The notes: generated by a model not told the origin, from the sequence alone. Numbered from the stretch's first letter, positions 1-6,446 are shown. The stretch is 7,643 nucleotides of DNA from DATESZ01 sp035283845 (GCA_035283845.1 DATESZ010000092.1:1-7643), one strand, 5' to 3'. Numbers and translations are program-made.

Positions 1-369
1 GGAGAAGAGCCCGGTCCGGCGCGCAATAGGCTTGGGGGTCTGTTGGGCAGCGGTACCGCAGGAAGACCGGCACCCAGATCGTCCTATTACAGACAACCTG
101 GAATGGGATATACGGCGCGTCTTGAGGAATTGAGACGCAGAAACATGAGACCCATGAATTCATCCAATGACTTCTGGCAGGCACTTAGCAATGCAGCGCA
201 ATCAAGACGACCCGTTATCGGAAATCCCTGGATCGGGGGCGTCGGTGGACCCCGCCGTGGGTTCCCCCCAGGAAATCCAGGGAATCAATGGTCCAACCCG
301 GCAGGAATGTCTGGAACAACCTATTGGGGTGGACAGCCGGCACCAGTCGCCCCCAGGCCCTATTGGTAA
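1..369 (+). CDS. Gly/Pro-rich protein of unknown function, C-terminal part
   Basis: This frame is open from the first base of the window to a TAA at 367-369, so the gene most likely begins upstream. A TTG at 43 is the earliest internal start-like codon, and a GGGGG run lies just before it, so a start there cannot be excluded. The visible 122 residues are rich in Gly, Pro, Asn, Arg and Trp, with a short charged stretch in the middle (LEELRRRN) and a low-complexity end of GNPG- and GG-type motifs finishing in RPYW. No enzyme motif, membrane segment or signal peptide is visible. Such composition fits an extended structural or virion-associated phage protein, but I do not recognise the family. 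Its last part shares DNA with the next gene in another frame, which weakens confidence in one of the two reading frames there. Confidence 0.55.
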   Translation, partial: GEEPGPARNRLGGLLGSGTAGRPAPRSSYYRQPGMGYTARLEELRRRNMRPMNSSNDFWQALSNAAQSRRPVIGNPWIGGVGGPRRGFPPGNPGNQWSNPAGMSGTTYWGGQPAPVAPRPYW

Positions 370-982
370 AGTTGGGGATGATGAAATTCCCGAGATAGGT
401 GAAAAAGAGGACATAGAACTTCCACAAATCCCCAGGGAACTGTGGAATGATTTAACCGAGAGCAGCCCCCAATGGACCGCCGAGGACAAGATCAAGGCCG
501 TTATGGCCTTTATCAACTTCGGGAGCATGAATAAGGCAGCAAAGGCCATAGGTATTCCACGGCAGACCTTGTGCCAATGGAAATATCGTCCATGGTGGGG
601 GCGGGTCATGGAAGAGGCCTACAAGATGATGAACCAGGAATTTGTAGCCAATATCACCCGCACTGCCTTGACGGCCTCCGAAGAACTCAAAGACCGCGTG
701 ACCCACGGGGAATATGTCTACAAAGAAGGGGAAATGCAGTTCCATGAGGACGGCACCCCGAAGCGGCAAAAGCTGACTTCCAGGAGACTTGCCTTCGACG
801 GCATATCGATCCCCATCCAACAGAGGGCTTTGGTGGCGGGGGAAAAGAAGCCGCAGCTTTCAACCGCGCAGGTATTAAAGGAAATCCGAGAAGCCTTCCG
901 GGAAATCGGACAGGAAAAGAACGTTACCAAAGATTCTGTGCTGATAGAGCAGGAGGGCGAGAAATATGGAAGACCAGACTAA
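191..982 (+). CDS. terS: Probable terminase small subunit (HTH DNA-binding protein)
   Basis: Likely the small terminase subunit, which binds the packaging site on phage DNA and delivers it to the large subunit. Stops in this frame at 131, 146 and 155 limit the start to 167 or later. ATG 191 is chosen because GGCAGG (176-181) lies 9 bases upstream; ATG 167 has no such site, and GTG codons at 245, 257 and 329 are alternatives. Counting from 191, the first 60 residues are Pro/Gly-rich and acidic. Residues 95-140 form a helix-turn-helix: a helix from TAEDKIKAV, then NKAAKAIGI, a turn, and the recognition helix PRQTLCQWK. The rest is helical and charged, ending in a Lys/Glu-rich tail. The HTH followed by a helical oligomerisation region, plus the large terminase downstream, support the call. 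The first 179 bases overlap the upstream gene. It could instead be another phage HTH regulator. Confidence 0.78.
   Translation: MQRNQDDPLSEIPGSGASVDPAVGSPQEIQGINGPTRQECLEQPIGVDSRHQSPPGPIGKVGDDEIPEIGEKEDIELPQIPRELWNDLTESSPQWTAEDKIKAVMAFINFGSMNKAAKAIGIPRQTLCQWKYRPWWGRVMEEAYKMMNQEFVANITRTALTASEELKDRVTHGEYVYKEGEMQFHEDGTPKRQKLTSRRLAFDGISIPIQQRALVAGEKKPQLSTAQVLKEIREAFREIGQEKNVTKDSVLIEQEGEKYGRPD
951..956 (+). promoter_or_regulatory. Strong Shine-Dalgarno site for the 966 gene
   Basis: A perfect AGGAGG lies 9 bases before the ATG at 966, inside the 3' end of the small terminase gene. It is the best ribosome binding site in the window and supports the short gene at 966 being truly translated. Confidence 0.8.
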
Positions 983-1184
983 AGATTTCTTGTCGTTTTT
1001 CTCAGATAAACGACGCTCAGCAGATATCGTGAACAGGCCGAATGTTGAGCTGGGATTTAAGGTATGGGAAAGAATGCATCAGGAGTTGAATAAAGCGCAA
1101 ATTTTAGTCTTCAATCAGTTACTTGACAACATGGCGCTTGCCTCCGCACCGCCCATCCAAGAAAAGCGTAAGTTGATCGCATGA
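966..1184 (+). CDS. Small protein of unknown function, coupled to the methyltransferase
   Basis: A 72-residue protein starting at ATG 966, preceded by a perfect AGGAGG at 951-956. It overlaps the small terminase gene by 17 bases, and its TGA overlaps the methyltransferase ATG (ATGA at 1181-1184), so the two downstream genes are probably translationally coupled. The sequence is charged and predicted mostly helical: an N-terminal part with Phe residues (LSFF) and a basic KRRS, then a central amphipathic helix (about residues 29-57), then a short basic tail (EKRKLIA). There are no cysteines, signal peptide, membrane segment or nuclease motif. I do not recognise it. The coupling suggests a partner or small accessory protein of the methyltransferase, which is inference only. 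Confidence 0.72.
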   Translation: MEDQTKDFLSFFSDKRRSADIVNRPNVELGFKVWERMHQELNKAQILVFNQLLDNMALASAPPIQEKRKLIA

Positions 1185-2167
1185 GCAGTTTAGAGTTACC
1201 GCTGCTAGATCGAATCGCAGACACAGTTCTATCGTACAAGCCGCCTGCGTCTGATATTTGGCTGAATAAAATCCATGTAGGGGACTCCCGCTCCGTCCTC
1301 CGGTCCATGCCGGCCGACATTGTTGATCTAAGTTTCTGGTCGCCACCGTATTTTGTTGGAAAGGAATACGAGGCGCATTTATCCTTTCAGGACTGGAAAA
1401 ACCTCATCCGGGACGTTATCAAGGAACATGCTCGCGTCATGAAAAATGGCGCATTCATGGTGGTCAATATTGCCGATATTCTGTGCTTTGTTGACGCAGA
1501 AATGCCACGCTACATGGCAAACAACATCAGCAATAAGAAGTCTCCCGTAACGCGGGCGGACGTGATGAAGGCCAAGAAACAGCACCCCGACGCCAACCGC
1601 AATGAGCTGGCAAAGATACTCGGGTGTAGCGAACAGACAATCCAGAGACGCGCCGAGCATAACAATGTTCGCGGCGGCAAGGGTACGGCCGGGACGCGGG
1701 TGTTGTTGGTTGGCGGTCTGTTGCAGGATTGGGCAATGGAGGTTGGCCTTTATCTGTATGACCAAAGAATATGGCATAAAGACCCCTGTTGGGCTAACAG
1801 CCGGTGGCATAGTAATTCGTACCGTGCAGTAGATGAGTTTGAGCACTTATACATTTTCTGGAAGCCTGGCATCGTCAATGTTGACCGTGACCGTTTGAAA
1901 AAAAGCGAATGGGCAGAGTGGGGATCGCGTGGCGTATGGAACATACGCTCAGTGCAGCGCAATAATCGGCACGAATGCGAGTTCCCGGAACTACTTGCCG
2001 AGCGAGTGATAAGACTACTGACAGATAAAGGCGATGTGGTGATCGATCCGTTCGTTGGGTCCGGCACCACTACGGCCGTTGCGCGCAAACTCAAGAGGAA
2101 ATACATCGGTATCGAGCGTTTAAAGAAGTACGCCAAGCTCGCTGAAACCCGTACTGATGTCGCGTGA
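1181..2167 (+). CDS. Site-specific DNA methyltransferase (SPPY type, beta-class order)
   Basis: A 328-residue S-adenosylmethionine-dependent amino-methyltransferase that would modify cytosine N4 or adenine N6 in a specific DNA sequence. The catalytic motif IV is SPPY (residues 54-57), preceded by the usual GDS start (34-36). A hydrophobic strand with VVNIADI (94-100) follows. The SAM-binding motif I, DPFVGSGT (289-296), comes near the C-terminus, followed by YIGIE (308-312). Catalytic motif first and SAM motif last is the beta-class order. SPPY is commoner in N4-cytosine enzymes, so m4C is favoured but not proven. Between these motifs, about residues 122-168 hold a helix-turn-helix-like segment (NELAKILGCSEQTIQRR). 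Translation is probably coupled to the preceding gene through ATGA, since no good ribosome site is seen. No restriction endonuclease is recognisable nearby, so it appears to be an orphan phage methyltransferase, likely for protection from host restriction or for regulation. Confidence 0.94.
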   Translation: MSSLELPLLDRIADTVLSYKPPASDIWLNKIHVGDSRSVLRSMPADIVDLSFWSPPYFVGKEYEAHLSFQDWKNLIRDVIKEHARVMKNGAFMVVNIADILCFVDAEMPRYMANNISNKKSPVTRADVMKAKKQHPDANRNELAKILGCSEQTIQRRAEHNNVRGGKGTAGTRVLLVGGLLQDWAMEVGLYLYDQRIWHKDPCWANSRWHSNSYRAVDEFEHLYIFWKPGIVNVDRDRLKKSEWAEWGSRGVWNIRSVQRNNRHECEFPELLAERVIRLLTDKGDVVIDPFVGSGTTTAVARKLKRKYIGIERLKKYAKLAETRTDVA

Positions 2168-2189
2168 GATTGAAGAAGTAGAGCGATTA

Positions 2190-2267
2190 ACAATAGGCCG
2201 TAAGGCCTTGTAGGCCGTAGCGGGGCGATCCTCCGCTATTTCGGGCGACCCCCAATCGAGCTCGCCC
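2190..2267 (+). other. Inverted-repeat-rich non-coding segment (three possible hairpins)
   Basis: Three inverted repeats follow one another after the methyltransferase stop. The first is AGGCC/GGCCT (2195-2199 and 2204-2208) closing a GTAA loop, which would be a GNRA tetraloop in RNA, and can be extended by ACA/TGT (2190-2192 and 2209-2211) across a two-base bulge. The second is TAGCGG/CCGCTA (2218-2223 and 2233-2238). The third is GGGCGA/TCGCCC (2243-2248 and 2262-2267). A direct repeat TAGGCCGTA occurs at 2194-2202 and 2211-2219. No convincing open frame crosses the segment. It may be a structured 3' untranslated region, a small RNA, or a regulatory site; no known RNA family is recognised. 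Confidence 0.45.
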
Positions 2268-2272
2268 TTTCA

Positions 2273-2309
2273 AAGACGCCACCGCCCTCCCCGGTGGCGT
2301 TTTCATTTT
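2273..2309 (+). terminator. Rho-independent terminator after the methyltransferase gene
   Basis: ACGCCACCG (2276-2284) pairs perfectly with CGGTGGCGT (2292-2300) around a 7-base loop. The stem can be extended by AAG against TTT (2273-2275 and 2301-2303, one G-T pair). It is followed by a T-rich tract TTTCATTTT (2301-2309). The GC-rich stem, short loop and T tract are typical of intrinsic termination on the + strand. It would separate the upstream genes from the downstream terminase and portal genes unless there is read-through, antitermination or a promoter that I cannot see. Confidence 0.86.
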
Positions 2310-2338
2310 ATAGACCTGACCCCAGAGCGTGGAATTCC

Positions 2339-2698
2339 ATGAAAGACTTTGATGAATTAGATGTCATTGCCGAACACAGTGGTTTTATTGTAATTGATGG
2401 TCCGTCGTGTGCGTGGTATGACCGGCATGGGCGTTTCCCATATGTAACTCTGTGCTGTGGTGGCATTTCCAAGGAGGGAGAAACGCCTGTTGGGTTCAGC
2501 ACAGAAAAGGAAGCGTATCTGTCTTATGTGCGTTACTTTATTGAATACATCAGTGAGTACATAAGTAAGCATTCATGTGGAACATTGGCATGGCGTCGTA
2601 GGCCAATGTTGGAAACGAAAGAGGGTGTTATTCGCGTCTATAGCAGGCTTGTTTGTGCGCCACCGGACACCATACCGTTTCAGGTCAATAACTATTGA
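2339..2698 (+). CDS. Hypothetical protein upstream of the large terminase
   Basis: A 119-residue protein beginning at ATG 2339. The frame is open back to a GTG at 2294, but that codon lies in the terminator stem, so the ATG is preferred; its ribosome site is weak. The TGA stop overlaps the TTG start of the large terminase (TTGA, 2695-2698), suggesting translational coupling. The first half looks like a small alpha/beta fold (GFIVIDG, then a Trp-Tyr-Asp segment). The middle contains a repeated EYIS (residues 69-76) in a likely amphipathic helix. Near the C-terminus is LAWRRRP followed by a strand with VYSRLV. Five cysteines are present (24, 39, 40, 80, 106) without a clear zinc-binding spacing. 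I cannot name the family. By eye, its bases look more AT-rich than the flanking terminase and portal genes, as expected of an acquired or fast-evolving accessory gene. Confidence 0.7.
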   Translation: MKDFDELDVIAEHSGFIVIDGPSCAWYDRHGRFPYVTLCCGGISKEGETPVGFSTEKEAYLSYVRYFIEYISEYISKHSCGTLAWRRRPMLETKEGVIRVYSRLVCAPPDTIPFQVNNY

Positions 2699-4215
2699 CT
2701 CCAAAAGAAGAGGCTCAGGCCATATATGGTTTTTCCAGATCGCTACTTTCAAGGAATTTCGACGACCTGAAACCGACCCCGGATTTTCACATGGAGGTCT
2801 GGGAATACTGTTGTGATCCGAACCCAAGGGTGGCGATAGCCGCCCCCAGGTCGCACGCCAAATCGACTGTTGTAACACATGTCTTTGTTTTGTATGCGAT
2901 CCTGTTCAGGCTGAAAAGCCATGCCCTGATCTTGTCGGATACGGAAAGTCAGGCAATTCAATTTCTGTCCGACATCAAAATGGAGTTTAAGGAAAACGAG
3001 AGGATCATCCAGACATTCTCCGTTTCCAGCATTGAAAAGGAAACCGAGAAGGAAATCATCATCCGTTTCCAGGATGGTCATAGGGCAAGGGTTGTGGCGA
3101 GGGGCGCGGAGACTTCGCTCCGTGGCGTCAAGTGGCGGCATAAGCGCCCCGATCTGGTGATCATGGACGATCTGGAAAACGATGAATCGGTAATGAACGA
3201 GGAACGCCGTGCCAAACGGAAAGCATGGGTTCTCTCTGCCGTGATGCAGATGTTGTCCGATCAGGGATGGGCCAGAATCGTCGGGACTATTCTACATTTC
3301 GACTCCATGCTGGAAGGTTTTATGCCCGTGACGGCGGGGCCGGGAATGGAGTTCACGGTCACGGATGGGCTGAAACAGTATTCCACCGATCCCTCCCGGC
3401 TATGGAAAGCCATTAAGTATCGTGCGCATACGGATTTTGACGACTTTGCGGACATCCTTTGGCCGGAGAAGTTCAGCAAGGAAAGACTGATTAACATCCG
3501 CAAGGACTTCACGGATGCCGGCAATCCAGAGGGGTATGCGCAGGAATATCTCAATTATCCTATAGCGCAGTCCGTGGCCTATTTTCGGAAGGAAGACATC
3601 CTTCCGATGACGGATGAGGACTACGACAGGAAGTCCAAGGGGCAATTCAGGTATTACGCGGCGATTGATCCCGCCGTTTCTCTCAAGGAACGCAGGTCTT
3701 ATACAGCCATCGTTGTCGCCGGACTTGACCCTGCCGGGAAGATTCATATTGTGGACGTGATCCGGGGGCGGTTCGACTCGAAAGAGATCGTGGACTGGAT
3801 GTTCGATATCCAGACTAACTACAAACCCGAACTGTTCACGATTGAAATGGGGGCGATTGAAAAGTCTCTCGGTCCCCATCTTCGGGACGAAATGTTCAGG
3901 GGCAGGCCCTTCATTAACCTGAATCCCCTGTCTCCGGGCAAGGATAAGCGATCTCGCGCCAGAAGCATTCAGGCGCGGCTTCGGCAGGGGGCCGTGCATT
4001 TCGATGCAAAGGCCAGTTGGTATCCGGCCTTGTTGGAAGAAATGATCCGCTTTGATCGCGGGACTTACGATGACCAGGTGGATGCCCTTGCCTGGATAGG
4101 ACTCACGTTGGATGAAATGCTCCCCGGAAAACAACAGGAAGAAATCGAGGAAGAGGAATATCTGGACATGATTGAAGAAGCCGGGGTCGGGCGCAGCCCG
4201 GATGGGGGTTATTGA
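2695..4215 (+). CDS. terL: Terminase large subunit (packaging ATPase and nuclease)
   Basis: The motor that cuts concatemeric phage DNA and pumps it through the portal, using ATP. At 506 residues it is of normal length. The ATPase domain has a Walker A-type motif APRSHAKST (residues 50-58), Walker B LVIMDD (154-159) and a coupling motif GTILH (197-201). The C-terminal RNase H-like nuclease has the expected acidic residues: D325 in AAIDPA, E384 in TIEMG, and D463 in the DDQVDALAW stretch. The protein ends in a Glu-rich tail. The start is TTG 2695, because an in-frame TAA at 2689 blocks anything earlier and the next ATG (residue 32) would cut into the N-terminal region. It overlaps the preceding stop by 4 bases and has only a weak AGG upstream, so it is probably translated by coupling. 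The portal gene follows directly, the classic packaging arrangement. Confidence 0.97.
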   Translation: MTPKEEAQAIYGFSRSLLSRNFDDLKPTPDFHMEVWEYCCDPNPRVAIAAPRSHAKSTVVTHVFVLYAILFRLKSHALILSDTESQAIQFLSDIKMEFKENERIIQTFSVSSIEKETEKEIIIRFQDGHRARVVARGAETSLRGVKWRHKRPDLVIMDDLENDESVMNEERRAKRKAWVLSAVMQMLSDQGWARIVGTILHFDSMLEGFMPVTAGPGMEFTVTDGLKQYSTDPSRLWKAIKYRAHTDFDDFADILWPEKFSKERLINIRKDFTDAGNPEGYAQEYLNYPIAQSVAYFRKEDILPMTDEDYDRKSKGQFRYYAAIDPAVSLKERRSYTAIVVAGLDPAGKIHIVDVIRGRFDSKEIVDWMFDIQTNYKPELFTIEMGAIEKSLGPHLRDEMFRGRPFINLNPLSPGKDKRSRARSIQARLRQGAVHFDAKASWYPALLEEMIRFDRGTYDDQVDALAWIGLTLDEMLPGKQQEEIEEEEYLDMIEEAGVGRSPDGGY

Positions 4216-4238
4216 TGAAACTGGATAGCGCAGCATGA
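4215..4238 (+). CDS. Possible seven-codon minicistron linking terL and portal
   Basis: An ATG at 4215 overlaps the terL stop (TGATG, 4213-4217) and opens a frame encoding MKLDSAA. Its TGA at 4236-4238 overlaps the portal start as ATGA (4235-4238). A GGGGG run at 4204-4208 lies 6 bases before its ATG, whereas the portal ATG has no Shine-Dalgarno-like sequence. The peptide is unlikely to have a function of its own; translation through it would carry ribosomes from the terL stop to the portal start. So short a frame could be chance. Confidence 0.35.
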   Translation: MKLDSAA

Positions 4239-6217
4239 ACGTCGCGGACCAGCTTGAGGCTAAAAATATAGCCGAAGAACTGAAAACAGAAGAACTGGTT
4301 ACAATCGGGAACGCCGTATTTGAAGGTTACGACACCGACAAGAAGTCACGTAGGGAATGGGAAGACAGGAACGAGGGCTACATCAAGCTCGCCTCTCAAG
4401 TCAAGGAGACCAAGACCTTCCCGTGGAAGGGCGCGGCGAATGTTAAATATCCTTTACTTTCCATCGCTTCGCTACAGTTTTCTTCCAGGGCACATCAGCA
4501 GTTATTCCCCGGACCAAATATAGTCAAGGGGAAGGTCATAGGTTTTGATCCGCAGGGGCAGAAAAGGGCGGCTGCGGAAAGGATTTCCAAGCACATGTCC
4601 TATCAACTCCTGGATGAAATGGAGGGGTGGGAAGATGACATGGACCGTCTGGAACTGGTTATCCCGATCTGCGGCAATGCCTTCAAGAAAACCTACAGAA
4701 GCATGGATGGTAATGTTTCTGAACTGATCCTTCCATCCGATCTGGTGGTCAATTACTACGCCAAGTCGATTGAGCGTGCCTCCAGAAAGACCCACGTTCT
4801 GTACTTCTATCCGAACGAGATAGAGGAACAGTTCAGGGCGGGTGAATGGCTAAGGCCGGAAAAGCCTTTCGGGGACGCCCCCGCCGTCAAGGACGCGCCG
4901 GTCAAAGACGTGATACATGGACTGAATCCGCCAGAAGCCGATCCTGACGCTCCGCACAGATTCCTTGAGCAGCACACTTTCTACGATTTGGATGACGATG
5001 GTTACAAGGAACCCGTCATTATCACGATCCATGAAGACACCAAGCACGTCGTCAGGATTGCCCCCAGATTCGAGGCAGAGGGGGTTGTGTTTGGTGACAA
5101 GGAAGAAATCATAAAAATCAAGCCGCTTGAATACTTTACCAATTTCATTTTCATCCCCGCGACTAATTCCGGGGTTTACGGACAGGCGTTCGGTAGTCTT
5201 TTGGGGCCGCTGAACGAGTCTTCCAACACCATCATCAATCAGTTACTTGATGCCGGAACGATAGAGATTTTACGGCCCGGTTTTCTGTCTCGCGGCGCAA
5301 GGATGCCGGCGGGCGAGATGCCGCTGCGCCCCGGACAGTATAAGATCATCAACACTCCCGGCGATGATATCAGGAAGAGCATCTACAACCCGCCGGTTCC
5401 GAGTCCGTCTCCGGTGTTGTTCCAGTTGCTAGGCATGATGCTGGAATCCGGGAGGTCTCTGTCTTCGGTCTCTGATTTGATGACCGGGAAATCTCCGGGG
5501 CAGAATCAGCCCTATTCGACGACGAACGATCTTCTGCAACAGGGGCAGCAGGTCTTTTCAAGCATTTACAAGAGAATTCATCGGGCGTTAGGCAAGGAAT
5601 ATCGGAAACTCTTTGCCCTGAACAAGAAGTATGTCGGGGATACCGAGTATTTCACGATTCTGGATTCTGATCCCCAGGAACAGGGGCAGGTCAGCAGGGT
5701 CGATTATCAGGATGACTCGATAGACGTTATTCCGGCATCCGATCCCACGATTATCACGAATCAGGAAAAAGCGCAGAAGGCGGAGGCCCTGGTTGCCTTT
5801 GTGCAAATGGGGACAGTGAACCCCATTGAAGCCACCAGAAGGATTCTGGAAGCTCGCGGGGTCGAAGACATCAACATCCTGATGGATTTGCCAGAGCCGC
5901 AGCCCGATCCTGAAATTGTGCTGAAACAGAAGGAACTGGAATTGAGGGAAAAGGAGATCATGGGCGATCAGGAACTCAAGGCACTTAAAAATCAGTTCCA
6001 GTCCCAACGCGACATGGCTAATGCCAGACTGGCTGAAGCCAAGGCTGAATCCATGATTCAGATGGTGGAGATAGAAAGACTCAAGGCGGAGAACCAGGTC
6101 ATCAAGGATTCGATGGGGCATGAGATGAACAAGATGAAGGTGGAACTTAACGCGCACATCGAACAGTACAAAGCAGACAAGGCCCTAGAGGGCAGGAGAA
6201 AGAGTGGACAAGAGTGA
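4235..6217 (+). CDS. Portal protein (P22-like family)
   Basis: The ring-forming portal at the unique capsid vertex, through which the terminase pumps DNA and to which the tail attaches. The 660 residues fit the P22-like portal group. Family-like features are an N-terminal helix with charged residues, the FPWKGAANVKYPL segment (62-74), a DLDDDGYKEP turn (251-260), the long central helix region GVYGQAFGSLLGPL with NTIINQLLDAGT (313-342), and LSSVSDLMTGKSPG (409-422) leading to the QPYSTT stretch. The C-terminus, about residues 556-655, is a long Glu/Lys/Gln-rich helix likely to be a coiled coil, comparable to the helical barrel at the portal top. ATG 4235 is the start because TAG at 4226 closes the frame upstream. 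No ribosome site precedes it, so coupling from terL is likely. The next gene starts within its last codons. Confidence 0.95.
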   Translation: MNVADQLEAKNIAEELKTEELVTIGNAVFEGYDTDKKSRREWEDRNEGYIKLASQVKETKTFPWKGAANVKYPLLSIASLQFSSRAHQQLFPGPNIVKGKVIGFDPQGQKRAAAERISKHMSYQLLDEMEGWEDDMDRLELVIPICGNAFKKTYRSMDGNVSELILPSDLVVNYYAKSIERASRKTHVLYFYPNEIEEQFRAGEWLRPEKPFGDAPAVKDAPVKDVIHGLNPPEADPDAPHRFLEQHTFYDLDDDGYKEPVIITIHEDTKHVVRIAPRFEAEGVVFGDKEEIIKIKPLEYFTNFIFIPATNSGVYGQAFGSLLGPLNESSNTIINQLLDAGTIEILRPGFLSRGARMPAGEMPLRPGQYKIINTPGDDIRKSIYNPPVPSPSPVLFQLLGMMLESGRSLSSVSDLMTGKSPGQNQPYSTTNDLLQQGQQVFSSIYKRIHRALGKEYRKLFALNKKYVGDTEYFTILDSDPQEQGQVSRVDYQDDSIDVIPASDPTIITNQEKAQKAEALVAFVQMGTVNPIEATRRILEARGVEDINILMDLPEPQPDPEIVLKQKELELREKEIMGDQELKALKNQFQSQRDMANARLAEAKAESMIQMVEIERLKAENQVIKDSMGHEMNKMKVELNAHIEQYKADKALEGRRKSGQE

Positions 6218-6446
6218 GTGGAAAACGCTAGACGCGACACAGGAGTTCATGACGAAACTGGAACTGGACTTGGATGAAATCAAGAACCAGTGGTCTTGCG
6301 GTGTTTTCACGTCAGAAAACGAACACCAGACGATCCAGTTGAATTCAAGAGCGATTGGCAAGATTCAGGCGCTAGAAGACATCCTTGAGTGGATAAGGAG
6401 AGACGATGCCGAGACTGAGAGTAACGGGGTTTCGGGTACTGATTAG
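6204..6446 (+). CDS. Small hypothetical phage protein between portal and co-chaperonin
   Basis: An 80-residue acidic protein starting at GTG 6204, with AGGAGA (6194-6199) just upstream, overlapping the portal gene by 14 bases. An ATG at 6249 is an alternative, with AGGAG only 3 bases before it, which is too close. The sequence is mainly helical: LDLDEIKNQW in the first half, then LNSRAIGKIQALEDILEWI (47-65), an amphipathic helix likely to mediate oligomerisation. The C-terminus is polar, and its last 41 bases also encode the start of the next gene in another frame. No catalytic motif is seen. The gene order suggests a small head-assembly or portal-associated role, which is inference. Confidence 0.78.
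   Translation: MDKSEWKTLDATQEFMTKLELDLDEIKNQWSCGVFTSENEHQTIQLNSRAIGKIQALEDILEWIRRDDAETESNGVSGTD
6395..6400 (+). promoter_or_regulatory. Shine-Dalgarno site for the co-chaperonin gene
   Basis: AAGGAG lies 5 bases before ATG 6406 and inside the preceding gene. It fixes the start of the GroES-like gene and so confirms that it overlaps the upstream gene by 41 bases. Confidence 0.75.

Noticed and set aside
202..609. Reverse-strand frame opposite the small terminase
   Set aside because: No ribosome site or domain, and it covers the helix-turn-helix coding region of a better supported gene.
2309..2314. TATAGA as a possible -10 promoter box for the downstream genes
   Set aside because: No -35-like sequence is found at suitable spacing; the bases there are the C-rich terminator loop.
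2294..2338. Earlier GTG start for the hypothetical gene before terL
   Set aside because: The codon sits in the 3' arm of the terminator stem, and the extra residues look like translated non-coding sequence.
966..2698. Restriction endonuclease partner for the methyltransferase
   Set aside because: Neither small neighbour shows a PD-(D/E)XK, HNH or GIY-YIG pattern, and both are too short for usual type II enzymes.
3400..4236. Long reverse-strand open frame (278 codons) opposite terL
   Set aside because: It lies wholly opposite a gene with clear ATPase and nuclease motifs, has no recognisable domain of its own, and is a usual by-product of codon bias in the sense gene.
5588..6157. Reverse-strand open frame (189 codons) opposite the portal
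   Set aside because: It mirrors the coiled-coil coding end of the portal; the Leu/Phe/His-rich product is what antisense Glu/Lys codons give.
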